Origin: Methylacidimicrobium fagopyrum
Lineage (GTDB): Bacteria > Verrucomicrobiota > Verrucomicrobiia > Limisphaerales > UBA11358
DNA: 64,000 nt
Direction of reading: 5' to 3'
Assembly: GCA_026225255.1 (NCBI GenBank)
Contig: JAMFSJ010000073.1
Coordinates: 1 to 64,000, forward strand
The notes under the pieces are model-generated. The model was given only the letters and a program-made list of their open reading frames with translations. It was not told where the DNA came from and did no database searches. Of the stretch, positions 39,701 to 49,087 are shown in pieces. The first letter of the stretch is position 1. Every line of letters begins with the position of its first letter. Position numbers and translations under genes: made by a program.

Positions 39701-41293
39701 GGCGGGTTGTGCGTTCCAACCGATGGTCGGCGGATAACTAACGCCGTTCACGGTGAAGTTATTGGTCGGAGATGTTCCGAGCCGACGATCTTCGACCGTG
39801 GTATCCACGCCGTAGTTATCGCCGCAAGTCACACCGGCACCGAGACAGACCATTTCGTTATCCAACATGAACCACGATTTTTTAGCCGTGAGCGTGGTTT
39901 TAACCGCGGCCAATGACATGCCGCTCACCCCATAAGTATTCGCCACTTGCGCGCCGCCCACCCAGTTCTGTGTGGTCTTCGCCGCTGAGTTGGCAGCATT
40001 GACCCGCGTATTCGTTACGACCGTAGTTCCGGGTAAATGATACGGATCCACCGTCGGCCAAAAGTCGCCGGTAAATTGCGTTTCGGTATTTCCTAAGTAG
40101 AGATAAGTCATGCCGTCCCCGGTGAACCAGCCGTGTAGATTTTCGCCGTTGATGCTTTCGTAAGAGGTGATGCGCGTGGAGGACAGACTCAAGCCGATGC
40201 CGAAATTATTTCGCCACGCAACCGCACGATCCATATTGGCAAATTGAAATTGTTGCGGCGATAAAAACGGTGCGTTCGCCCAATTATTAAAAGCGGTCGC
40301 CGTGGCGGACGGCGCAAATTTGGCGATGCTGCGAACGCTCGCAATCGTGCCCGCACCGTCGGACGATTCCGTTTCGCCAAATCGGGAAATCGCCCGGCCA
40401 CGCATCATATCCATCATCGCGCCATGATAGACCAGCGGTTCAAAAGAATTGGAAACCCAACTATAAACATTATTCAAGTTCGGATCGGTGATCTGCCAGG
40501 TCGAGCCGTTCAGCAGATTGACTAACTGAGCGACATCGCTCAACAAGATATTGCCGTAAGTTCCCGTATAGGCGATGACAGTGTGCTGCACGAACGAGCC
40601 ATCGGTATAAAATCCATCGCCACTAGTGACATAGGGAAAAACCGGGCTTAGGTTGGTCTGGCCAAAAGTCATCTTGGCGCTGTTCTTGCCAATAATTCCC
40701 CGGATCAAAACCACCTTGCATATATCCGTCAAATTAGCCCCCGTGCCAAAAGCATTGTGGGGCGGACTATGCCCGTCAATCGCGGCGGTGCAATTGGTGA
40801 TTTGCGTTCCCGTCAGCGCCGGATACATCAGCGTCAGGATGTTATTAAAAGTTTGCGGTGAACCAATTTCCCAATCCCACCAGTTATTATATTCCGTCGC
40901 GGTCGCCGTGTAACTATTGGCGACCATCCAATCGAGGCTATTCGTGATGGCACTGGCTAGACTGGGGTTGGCAAATAAGGAAGAGGCGGGCGCCGCCCAC
41001 GCTTGGGCCATGCTATAGAGTCGTCCGTAAGTAGTCGTCACGTTGGCGGAAACGCTGCCGAGCGGCAGATCGCTCCACAGATTAGTGCGTGTGGCGTTGG
41101 TATTCAGGCTGGTCCAATAAGTGGTCGCCGTAGTGACATTGTAGCCGCTGCCTAACTGGGTTTGCCAATAGGAACGCAAGGTATCGAATTGATCGGCGCG
41201 CAGAGTATTTGCGAGCAGGAAAATAAATAAAAAAACTCGCCAGCGAAAGGCGGCTCCACCTTTCGGCCAACTCATGAAACAAAAATCCTTCAT
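36731..41293 (-). CDS. Giant secreted protein: polysaccharide lyase family 8-like domain + autotransporter-associated beta-strand repeats
   Basis: NNWWDWEIGSPQTFNNIL, DGFYTDGSFVQHTVIAYTGTYG, MMDMMRGRAISR (PL8 motifs); C-terminal SKTGSGVLILAGANTYSGNTIISNGVLVLNGS repeats. Confidence 0.88.
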   Translation of the reverse strand: MKDFCFMSWPKGGAAFRWRVFLFIFLLANTLRADQFDTLRSYWQTQLGSGYNVTTATTYWTSLNTNATRTNLWSDLPLGSVSANVTTTYGRLYSMAQAWAAPASSLFANPSLASAITNSLDWMVANSYTATATEYNNWWDWEIGSPQTFNNILTLMYPALTGTQITNCTAAIDGHSPPHNAFGTGANLTDICKVVLIRGIIGKNSAKMTFGQTNLSPVFPYVTSGDGFYTDGSFVQHTVIAYTGTYGNILLSDVAQLVNLLNGSTWQITDPNLNNVYSWVSNSFEPLVYHGAMMDMMRGRAISRFGETESSDGAGTIASVRSIAKFAPSATATAFNNWANAPFLSPQQFQFANMDRAVAWRNNFGIGLSLSSTRITSYESINGENLHGWFTGDGMTYLYLGNTETQFTGDFWPTVDPYHLPGTTVVTNTRVNAANSAAKTTQNWVGGAQVANTYGVSGMSLAAVKTTLTAKKSWFMLDNEMVCLGAGVTCGDNYGVDTTVEDRRLGTSPTNNFTVNGVSYPPTIGWNAQPASVSWCALDGVGGYYFPGGATNLQMSFVANTNSWSQINNGTYTSSTTNLLTDNYLKLWFSHGLKPVNSTYAYVVLPNFTASAMSTYAANPDIIVLANTTTVQAVSKPALGVVAANFWLDGNNSADLITVNKKSSVITLETLGGLSVGIADPTQTNTSSITVTLNRSASSVVSADAGVTVVQLSPTIILTVNTSGAHGKSFQAVFDYSGSNLTWDMGPFTTGAQDGGGFWSSGGNNWWGGMGSNVAWDDTTGYGAIFGAGSTAGTVTLLSAHTVAQLTFNPVASVSYKLTGAGPLSISNGIVANASATIIAGLNLLDGQCWIVPTNQTLTIGGIVTAPTPTTLTILGAGTVSLSSTNQLGTNIVAINFADIQNTTTLNLAGGVQPMNAPVVNDGVAAAVTGGGTLQLSSSNWYFGSPNHTSVTLDLSGLGSFTFNSPGNTFSVGPNTFATSGAGTATLKLAATNNITAANLLVAGFNGLGQPGFVGALTLGQINNFNANTINLGFQKQSSSVAFASGLTNPSVTIRASDGISPATMTVGWQNNFAAQSTTATFNVSNGTLDAQLTTLLLGNASDRDGVTTANFVMGGGTLTTSNLTIGQAQGATSGSSYSRTGNGTFELKGGNVAANTITLGNNIAATGTGTATASGTLLLDSGTLRTEILQAGANSGGSRTGTFIWADGTLGNLTNSDLSVNRLNLNLANTGNISGTHTVDVSGNQTATVTASFVGAGALSKTGSGVLILAGANTYSGNTIISNGVLVLNGSLAGTVTAAAGATLSGNGAVTGSVIVNGLISPGNNSVGTLTTGSETWNSGGALGFQLTNATNIFGQDLLAINGALDLAATTNNPFTIQLISSSGLPGFAFGSNYVWTLATTSGGITHFNPSTFVMDVSHFSNSFAGIFSVNTNGNSLNLIYTATITPVIGSYGIVGPGVFTFNFSGASGQSFRVLSSTNLLLPLTNWWVLTNGTASASVMTYTDLAATNPAQFYRVVSP

Positions 41294-41336
41294 AACTTTT
41301 CTACAACGACGACTACGGACGCATGATGACGCGGGG

Positions 41337-41424
41337 CTGTGATCCGCAGCAACCTCCAAATGCTCGAGACATAATCATTGAATCCCCAAACGCTCGAACC
41401 GGCAGACATTACTGCGGATCACAG
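41337..41424. repeat. 13-bp perfect inverted repeat upstream of the PL8 gene
   Basis: ctgtgatccgcag (41337-41349) and ctgcggatcacag (41412-41424). Confidence 0.8.
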
Positions 41425-41467
41425 GCTCGCGCTGATTTACGGCAACCTGTGATGGCGCACCGTTAAA

Positions 41468-41513
41468 ACGAACACGGTCGCTGGAAGATTTCTCGCCGGC
41501 GACCGTGTCGGTG
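41468..41513 (-). terminator. Hairpin downstream of the 41530..44922 gene
   Basis: acacggtcgc...gcgaccgtgt followed on the minus strand by tcgtttt. Confidence 0.55.
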
Positions 41514-41529
41514 AAACTGCTTTAACTTA

Positions 41530-44500
41530 TTATTGCACAACTTTGGTGCTAAAGAACGCCGCGGGTTGCGCCGGATCAATGACGTTCGTGTAACTGAATG
41601 AGCCATTCGCATTGAATGAATTGGTGCTCAATACCGTCCAGTTCGTCAACGCTGTCGCGAGGTTCGTCGTGGTCAGCACAAGGTAGTGGAAGCTCGTGCC
41701 GCCATTTAGATTCGTGCCGGTCAAGATCACGTTGCCGCCGGAGATCGTGACACTGGTGATGTTCGCGGGGGCCGTCGGATTCGAGCTGGCCATGATGCCG
41801 ATGACGCCGCTGGTATAGAGCGCCGAAGTATCCCAAGCCAACGTGGAGGGTAATGCGGGCAAGTTATAATTGGTGAAGACGCCGGTGACGGTGGAACTCC
41901 AATTCGCGATTTTCCATCTATCGCCAATCGTCCAAGCGGTCAGGTTATTGAGATTGCTAACCGTCAATGTGGCGTTGGTGATGATGACTTGCGTTTGCGC
42001 CTGGAGCACGTCCGCGGCGGCGGCATTGCCGGTGTTATCGCCGGCACCGACACCACTGAATAAATCGACGAGCAAGGTGCTGCTAGCATTGAACCTCAAG
42101 GCAGCGGTCGTATTGGTGACGGTAAAGCTCTTACCAGTCGTATCGCCCGCATTGCCCACAGATAATTTGCCGTTGATAGAAACGCCGTTCGTGCCTTCGT
42201 AGATGGAACCGTTGCCGGCGAGCGTTCCCGCCGCCGCCACGGAAACACCGAACGGATTCAAACCAGTGCCGGTAGGGTTATTGATCGCCAAGGTGCCAGC
42301 GTTGATTGAAGTGGCGCCGGTATTCGTATAAAAACCCGACGAAGCCCCGGTGAAGTCGCCGGTGAAGATTTCTGTGCCGGTGCCATTCTTGATCACGCTC
42401 GGCGTCCAGCCGCCGCTATTGGTGGTGATAATGCCGCTGAACGTGCCGGAGCCATTACCATTGCCGAGACTCAAGCTTGGAATATAAGCCGCACCCGGGC
42501 CGGCAATGACATTGCCTGCGCCGATCAAGGCGTTGAACGTCGGGGAGTTGACATCGCCGAGTTGCGTGCCGGCGGCCAAGTTGATGCTGGTATTGGCGGC
42601 GAGCGTGGCGTTGACATTGCACAGCGTCGTGCCCGAGGTTCCCGGTAAAACATAGATGTTGCCCGTAAAGGAACAGGCACCCGTCTGTAATTTTACACCG
42701 CCACCACCCAGCACCGTTACATCGCCGGTGCCGGTGATGCCGCCTTGGATCATGAACGTATTGAGAGCGCTATTGGCATTGCTGAACGTAATCCCGCGTT
42801 GCAATACGATCGGACCGTTATAGGTAACGCTGGTGGAACTGCTCATATTTGCAATGACTGCTGTGCCCGTGCTGCCAGCAGCGGTTGTCACCGGATTAAC
42901 TGCGGATACGCCGCCGCTAAATCCAAGCGTCGTCACGTTCGTGCCCGTATTGGCATCTCCCAAAGTCACCCCGCCGGTGCCGAAGGCGGTTGCGCTGCCA
43001 GCTTGAACGGTGCCGGCACTAATTATTGTGCCTTCACTAAAACTATTCGCGGAAGAAATCAGTAATGACCCCGAACCTTGCTTGAGTAAAAAGGCATCGG
43101 TCAAGCCGCCACCGCTACTACTGGCGAACGTGTAATTATTTACATTGTTGGAAACGGTGAGGTTGTTGACTACTAATTGACCTACGAGATTGACTGCCGT
43201 CTGGCTGGCCGAATTATTAAAAACAGCGTTATTGCCGGCGCTAAAATTGGCGCTGCTGCCGCCGTTAAGCCAATTTGCCGTCGTGGTATCCCAATCACCA
43301 CTGACGTTACCTTGCCAGACGAGATTAACAATACTGCCACCGCTCGGGACAAAAGTCACCGTGATGAGATTGGGGGTGGCGGTGCTGACGGAAGCCGTGT
43401 AGAGACCATTGGGGGCAATCACATTCAATCCCGCCGCCGAACCGGTCAAGGTTCCATTGTAAGCAATCAATGTGTAAGGCACGTTAACTTGGACTGGACC
43501 ATGGAAAGCCCTTAAATTGACTGTTGCCGCGCCTTGACTCAAATCCAGATTTCCCGCGACCGTGATCAAATCGCTCACGCCGGCGGCATTTGTATTCATG
43601 TCCATGTTGATAATGGCAGCTCCTGGCGTAAAATTGCCGTTGATGGCCAGGGTGGCGGCGATGCCGATGGTCGAAACATTTAAGGTAACCGAGGCGGCAC
43701 CGCCATTCAGACTTAAACTACCATTGATATCTGGCGCGCTGGTATTGTTGGTGTGTCCGGCAACCAAAGTTTGAGGATAATTTACATTGGCACCCAACGT
43801 GAATATTTGACCACTAGCATCAAACGAGCTGACATCCAAAGTGGTGCCCGAACTCATGGTTATGGTTGAGCACAGAGGATCAGAAGTGGCTATATCACTA
43901 TAAAATCCCAGCGCAATATGGGCATTGGCGGTGATAGTCAAATTGCTGGTGGTATTAATTGGCTGGTTGAACACCCATGTTCCAGGGCCGTTAACTTGCA
44001 AAGTCCCGCCCCATTGTCCGTTGGGAGCGCCATTATTGGCACTATTATAGACTCCAATCGGTTGATTAAATGTATTGGTGCCGGTAGAAGTGCCACCAAA
44101 GATTGTTGGAAAATTCGTTGGCAGCAGGCTGCCGTCGGTAAAGGTAAATAAGCCATTAAATATCAAGCTCGAATTATTCGGGCTGTTATTATTCAACGTG
44201 GTCGTCCCAGTATTCAGACTTTGCAAATGAAGCGGCCGGTCGGTAGTGCCGTTGTTTGTTCCCACGTATGTAATGGTCGCGGGATAACCCGTATTTAAAG
44301 CACCGATATTAATAGCACCTATGCCCGCTCCCAATGCGCTATTCTGACCACCCAAAGCGAGACTGAAATAAGCCAACGTTCCCGAAATATTAACCGGGCC
44401 AGTGAAACTATTATTAGTATTCATCAAATAAAGCACCCCTTGACCGTTGCCCCCAGCGGTCTTGGTTAGCCCCCCGCTACCGGATAAAACTCCGCGCAAA

Positions 44501-44922
44501 TAAAGATTGTCACCGGTGGCATTTTGGGTGATTGACGGCGTTACGCTCAAAACACTGTCGAGGTTCCAATTACAATTTCCAGCCACGTTCGCATTAAAGG
44601 TGCTGGTGGTCAATGTCACTGGATTCCCACTAATATTCCAAACCCCGTTGGTAAGAGTGATCGCCCCAAGACTCAACCCAGTAATATCATTAAAATTGGT
44701 GGTAAGTTTTGTGCCGGCAAACGTCGCGGCACTTCCACTTGTAATTGCAGTGCCCCCCCAATTGGCGGCATCACTCCAATTACTGCTCGTCGTGCTCCCA
44801 CCATTCCAAGTGCTGGCGTGGGCAGACAAAGAAAATCCGAGAATCAAAGTGACGGCTGCGGCAGTGCTGTCACTTAGGAAAAAACGGCATTTATTTCCAA
44901 TTTTATGAAGTTGATTTATCAT
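41530..44922 (-). CDS. Giant secreted autotransporter-associated beta-strand repeat protein
   Basis: STWNGGSTTSSNWSDAANWGG; SGSGGLTKTAGGNGQGVLYLMNTNNSFTGPVNISGTL; repeated WQGNVSGDWDTTTANWLNGG modules. Confidence 0.87.
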   Translation of the reverse strand: MINQLHKIGNKCRFFLSDSTAAAVTLILGFSLSAHASTWNGGSTTSSNWSDAANWGGTAITSGSAATFAGTKLTTNFNDITGLSLGAITLTNGVWNISGNPVTLTTSTFNANVAGNCNWNLDSVLSVTPSITQNATGDNLYLRGVLSGSGGLTKTAGGNGQGVLYLMNTNNSFTGPVNISGTLAYFSLALGGQNSALGAGIGAINIGALNTGYPATITYVGTNNGTTDRPLHLQSLNTGTTTLNNNSPNNSSLIFNGLFTFTDGSLLPTNFPTIFGGTSTGTNTFNQPIGVYNSANNGAPNGQWGGTLQVNGPGTWVFNQPINTTSNLTITANAHIALGFYSDIATSDPLCSTITMSSGTTLDVSSFDASGQIFTLGANVNYPQTLVAGHTNNTSAPDINGSLSLNGGAASVTLNVSTIGIAATLAINGNFTPGAAIINMDMNTNAAGVSDLITVAGNLDLSQGAATVNLRAFHGPVQVNVPYTLIAYNGTLTGSAAGLNVIAPNGLYTASVSTATPNLITVTFVPSGGSIVNLVWQGNVSGDWDTTTANWLNGGSSANFSAGNNAVFNNSASQTAVNLVGQLVVNNLTVSNNVNNYTFASSSGGGLTDAFLLKQGSGSLLISSANSFSEGTIISAGTVQAGSATAFGTGGVTLGDANTGTNVTTLGFSGGVSAVNPVTTAAGSTGTAVIANMSSSTSVTYNGPIVLQRGITFSNANSALNTFMIQGGITGTGDVTVLGGGGVKLQTGACSFTGNIYVLPGTSGTTLCNVNATLAANTSINLAAGTQLGDVNSPTFNALIGAGNVIAGPGAAYIPSLSLGNGNGSGTFSGIITTNSGGWTPSVIKNGTGTEIFTGDFTGASSGFYTNTGATSINAGTLAINNPTGTGLNPFGVSVAAAGTLAGNGSIYEGTNGVSINGKLSVGNAGDTTGKSFTVTNTTAALRFNASSTLLVDLFSGVGAGDNTGNAAAADVLQAQTQVIITNATLTVSNLNNLTAWTIGDRWKIANWSSTVTGVFTNYNLPALPSTLAWDTSALYTSGVIGIMASSNPTAPANITSVTISGGNVILTGTNLNGGTSFHYLVLTTTNLATALTNWTVLSTNSFNANGSFSYTNVIDPAQPAAFFSTKVVQ

Positions 44923-45029
44923 TTGATCGGGGGGTTATTTTAGTGATTGATAATTGAATCCTCTTAAATTTTCGTTTCTTGCAAGTAGTTCTTAGTGAGA
45001 TTGAATAATATAGCCATACCTGCTGACCA

Positions 45030-45821
45030 TTAAGGGGTTGCCGTCGGCCAAGCGGCGGCCGCACTTCCGCGTCCGCCGGCACTTAATGTTGGCAGGTCGC
45101 TTTGATAAATGTATAAAGGCCAGTCAGCACGCCATGAGTTGACAAAAAGTAATTTTTCCAACTTATACCATGAGGCTGACCCGTCCACCATCACTTCATT
45201 GGCCCCATCTGGACATCCTGCATTAGCCCTTTTATGCGGTGGGTTTGGTGCCCAAGCGCTGGTTCCATTAGGTTTTGCCACATTGTCCGCTGCCAAGACC
45301 CAACTCGCTTTTGAAGAGCTTAATTTAACCGGGCTGTAGGAAGGTCCAGTGTAAGCTCCGTTATTCGCCCAATAAGCTACGCCGCCATAATATTGGTAAC
45401 TGATACTCCATTGCGGCGGGGTGACATTGGCATCATAAATGGGATTCCCTCCTCCCAACGAAGGGCACGCCCAGATGGAAGCCGTATTGGTTTGAATACC
45501 CAAACCTGTGGAGGTAAGAGCGCCCGCTGCCGGCTCATTGATGGCCAGACAATTATAGGGGCCGGGGTCATTGTGCGAACCGGTAGGATTCCCAGTATTG
45601 CGCGCTGAAGCGACATAATCATTATTGTCACCCGCATAGATATTCATGCCGACACCTATTTGGCGAAGATTATTCACACAGGCAATGCGTTTGGCCTTAT
45701 CCTTTGCCCGCGCCAACGCGGGCAATAACATTGCCGCCAAAATCGCAATGATGGCGATAACGACTAATAATTCGATGAGCGTGAAACCTGATGCCCGCCC
45801 TTTGAGTGCCCCATTTTGTTT
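45030..45821 (-). CDS. Prepilin-like (type II secretion pseudopilin type) protein
   Basis: [45 protein letters not shown]; start at [13 protein letters not shown]; paralogous to 46145..46942. Confidence 0.92.
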   Translation of the reverse strand, partial: KQNGALKGRASGFTLIELLVVIAIIAILAAMLLPALARAKDKAKRIACVNNLRQIGVGMNIYAGDNNDYVASARNTGNPTGSHNDPGPYNCLAINEPAAGALTSTGLGIQTNTASIWACPSLGGGNPIYDANVTPPQWSISYQYYGGVAYWANNGAYTGPSYSPVKLSSSKASWVLAADNVAKPNGTSAWAPNPPHKRANAGCPDGANEVMVDGSASWYKLEKLLFVNSWRADWPLYIYQSDLPTLSAGGRGSAAAAWPTATP

Positions 45822-46144
45822 CATAATTTTATGCCAGCTGTTCCCCGCATTACCCAAAAATAAATCTAATCAAGTTTTAGCAACAATATGTAAATCCGTA
45901 TAGGGCATGAATATGCTCAGGTAGACAAATTCGGTGCTCAGCTAAATTCACCGCCGATACGAATTAAGTCGGAAAAATAGAAAACAAGGCGTCATAACCA
46001 ATCTGAGCCTTCACGGCATCCTGCCTGCCGGATCGAGAGTGGTTGGGCGTTCAAGCTGGGAGCGTTTTTGTCATCAGCCAAACTCTCAAATAGGTCGCCG
46101 AATGATAATTAATTAAACTGCTAAATTCGTCAAATAGCCCGGGT

Positions 46145-46942
46145 TCAAGGGGTTGCGGTAATCCAATCATACGCCAAAGAGGAACCGTCTTGGGCCAATC
46201 CGGGTTTCACTGGTAAATCCGCTTGATAAATATACCGCGGCAGGTCGTCGCGCCACGAGTTGAGCAGCGTCAAGGTCTCCAATTTGCACCAAGTGACCGA
46301 ACCATCCACCATCACTTCGTTCGCGCCGTCGGAGCAGTTCGCATAGTCCCGCGGATGAGCTAAAGCGGTCGGCCAAGCGCCGTTTACTTTGCTGACGTCG
46401 TCGGCTGCCAAAACCCAACCGGATCGTGATTTGCTCAATTTTACCGGGCTAAATGACGGTCCGGCATAAACGCCATTATTCGTCCAGTAAGCGATGCCGC
46501 CATAATATTGATAGCTGATGCGCCACTGCGCGGGTTGGCTGGCGGTATCATGAACCGGTTGACCCCGCTGCCCTAGCGCAGGACAAGCCCAGATGCAATT
46601 GAGATTCGTTTGGATTGATAAACCGGCCGTCGCCAGCGCGCCCGCCACCGGCTCATTGATGGCCATTGAATCATAGAAACCGGGATTTCCATGTGAACCG
46701 TTGGGATTGGCCGTGTTTCGCGCCGAGGCGACGTAATCATTGTTGTCACCGGCATAAATATTCATGCCAATTCCAATCTGCCGCAGGTTATCCACGCACG
46801 CTATCCGCTTGGCTTTATCCTTGGCCCGTGCCAGCGAGGGCAAAAGCATTGCCGCCACAATGGCAATGACCGACATAATCACTAATAATTCAACTAGTGA
46901 AAAGCCCGCCCGCCAATTGCCAGATGCCCCGATTTTTTTCAT
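46145..46942 (-). CDS. Prepilin-like (type II secretion pseudopilin type) protein, paralog
   Basis: [65 protein letters not shown]. Confidence 0.92.
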   Translation of the reverse strand: MKKIGASGNWRAGFSLVELLVIMSVIAIVAAMLLPSLARAKDKAKRIACVDNLRQIGIGMNIYAGDNNDYVASARNTANPNGSHGNPGFYDSMAINEPVAGALATAGLSIQTNLNCIWACPALGQRGQPVHDTASQPAQWRISYQYYGGIAYWTNNGVYAGPSFSPVKLSKSRSGWVLAADDVSKVNGAWPTALAHPRDYANCSDGANEVMVDGSVTWCKLETLTLLNSWRDDLPRYIYQADLPVKPGLAQDGSSLAYDWITATP

Positions 46943-47094
46943 AAGCCCACGCCGTATAAAGTGCTAAGTGCTTATAAATTAACAAATTACGAAATTCCTG
47001 CATAGAGCATGAAGATGTTTGTGCGGGCACCGTTCGTTTTACCTGACCAAACGTGGGCGAGCCGAGAAAATCACGGGAATTTTCGGGCAATCGT

Positions 47095-47916
47095 TCAAAA
47101 AAACGGATTGCACGCTTGCTCTTCACCGACCGTCGTGAGGGGGCCGTGGCCGGGACACAGCAACGTGGCCGCTGAAAGCGATAAAATCTCGATGCGCACT
47201 TTTTGCTTCGCCAAATCCCATGCGCCATTGCCGTTGCCCATCGAGCCGGCAAAAATCGTATCGCCCACGATCGCGACGGGCGGCGCCTCCTTCGGCCAAT
47301 GCTCAATGACATACGTCACGCCATCGTCCGCGTGACCGGGCGTTTCGCGATGCGCGATGCGCAAGCTGCCCAGCGTCACGACTTCGCCCGTTTTATTACG
47401 TTGATTTACGGGTGCTTTGGGGGAACTGGAATGCAACTGCGCCGCGGGGAACGTCGCCCGCAGTTTCGGCAACGCCTCGACGTGATCATAGTGCGAATGC
47501 GTGATGAAAATGTGGCGGAGCGAAAGTTTTTCGGCCGCGAGACAATCCAAAATCGGTTGCGCGTCCAGACCGGTGTCGAACAACGCCGCCTCGCGCGTCG
47601 CTTCATCCCAAACGAGATAGCAATTCACGGAGAAACCTTCGTCCGTCGTCGTGAACGAACGGATTGCGTGCCAGCGGCTCAAATCCTTTTTCGTCGGCAA
47701 CCAGCCCTGCGCGAGGGTTTCGAGTTTTTGTGGAGCGAGGTCGAGAATTTTTCCCAACGCGTTGAAATTGATCTTTTTGGTGACCTGCCCGGATTCATGA
47801 AAAGCGGCGAGTTCATTTTCCGAAAGGCCGGCGGCACTGGCCGCCGCCGCCGGCGAGACGTTGTTCATGAGGCCGGCTTTGCGGACGATGTCGCCCAAAT
47901 GATCTTCGAGATTCAT
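47095..47916 (-). CDS. MBL-fold metallo-hydrolase with N-terminal helix-turn-helix-like region
   Basis: HIFITHSHYDHVEALPKL (HxHxDH); GHADDGVTYV; LLCPGHGPLTTVGEE. Confidence 0.88.
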   Translation of the reverse strand: MNLEDHLGDIVRKAGLMNNVSPAAAASAAGLSENELAAFHESGQVTKKINFNALGKILDLAPQKLETLAQGWLPTKKDLSRWHAIRSFTTTDEGFSVNCYLVWDEATREAALFDTGLDAQPILDCLAAEKLSLRHIFITHSHYDHVEALPKLRATFPAAQLHSSSPKAPVNQRNKTGEVVTLGSLRIAHRETPGHADDGVTYVIEHWPKEAPPVAIVGDTIFAGSMGNGNGAWDLAKQKVRIEILSLSAATLLCPGHGPLTTVGEEQACNPFF

Positions 47917-48037
47917 GTAAAAACGTTAACGCAAAATTTTCCGACCGCAAGCGGTCGCGCCGGAGAATCGAAGCCGGCAAAAAACCGCCGACCGTTCCAT
48001 CTTTTTTAGAGAACCCAAACCCGCGGCGCGCGCCCCG

Positions 48038-48886
48038 TTATTTCTTTGGCTTGGGCTTGCGCGCATCGGCGACAAACGTTCCCGCGAGATAACTTTTCGC
48101 TTCGTCCGGCAGGCACAGATAAATTTTTCCAGGCAAATGATTATTCGTTAGCGTGCCAAATTCCAACCGTAAGGCATAACCGGTGGTGAAACTTTCCTTG
48201 CTGGATTCCGCGCCGGATTGCCAGTGCAACAGCACGCGCGCCGCCGGATTAACGTTGGTGGTGACGTTGATTATTTTGCCGGATAACGCGGCCGGCAACC
48301 CGCCGTTGAAATTAATGGAGCAGCCAAACGTCATCGGCCCGTGCGTGCCCGCGCGCAAAATCAATGAACCGTTGGCAAGGTTTGCGCGTTCGCTGATGAA
48401 ATCCTGTCCGTGAATCCGGCCGGAGGGCATCGCCTCGGGAAAGGAGGTTCCCGCGAGATTCAACAGCCAATTCGTGTCGTTGGCGGGCGGCGCAACGACT
48501 TCTGGCTTGCTGGGTGTTGGCGCGGCGGCAACGGAATTAGTGGCCACCACGGGCACCGGCGCGGCTGATTTGAAAATGGTTCCGCGATAAACGAACGCCG
48601 CGGTCGCGCCCATGCAAATTAAAATTCCCACCACGACTAACACGCCGGAAGAACCTTTCACTTGGGTCGGCGCGTAAGGATTAAGATTAGCTGTGGGCGG
48701 TTTGGGCGCGCTCCGTTCAACGAATTTTGAGCCCGTCAAAATCAACTTTTGCGTCGGATCAGCGGGGGCTTGCGGCACGACGATCTTTTGGAAGCACGTC
48801 GGGCAATCCACCACCGCGCCCGTTTGCGATGAATCAGACTGCATGTGCTGGCCGCAGACGGGACACGCGTATTTGAATTCGCTCAT
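48038..48886 (-). CDS. Zinc-ribbon, membrane-anchored hypothetical protein
   Basis: KYACPVCGQHM...VDCPTCFQKIVVP; one TM segment; start placed at MSEFKYACPVC. Confidence 0.65.
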   Translation of the reverse strand: MSEFKYACPVCGQHMQSDSSQTGAVVDCPTCFQKIVVPQAPADPTQKLILTGSKFVERSAPKPPTANLNPYAPTQVKGSSGVLVVVGILICMGATAAFVYRGTIFKSAAPVPVVATNSVAAAPTPSKPEVVAPPANDTNWLLNLAGTSFPEAMPSGRIHGQDFISERANLANGSLILRAGTHGPMTFGCSINFNGGLPAALSGKIINVTTNVNPAARVLLHWQSGAESSKESFTTGYALRLEFGTLTNNHLPGKIYLCLPDEAKSYLAGTFVADARKPKPKK

Positions 48887-48956
48887 CGGCAAAAACATTC
48901 CACATTTGCCAGCTAACTGCAACGGGACTTTCGCGCCATGTTGCTACGGAAATAAA

Positions 48957-49045
48957 ATCATCCTCATCGTCATCCTCCTCCTCATCCTCAATTTTTCATT
49001 CGAGGAGGAAGGATGACGATGACGATGAGGATGAATCGGACGACA
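48957..49045. repeat. Intergenic inverted repeat rich in GATGAC/GAGGA
   Basis: atcatcctcatcgtcatcctcctcctcatcctc ... gaggaggaaggatgacgatgacgatgaggatga. Confidence 0.75.
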
Positions 49046-49087
49046 TAAAATACCCTTGCGTCCTGCGCCGTTGCGTTAAAAACTTGC

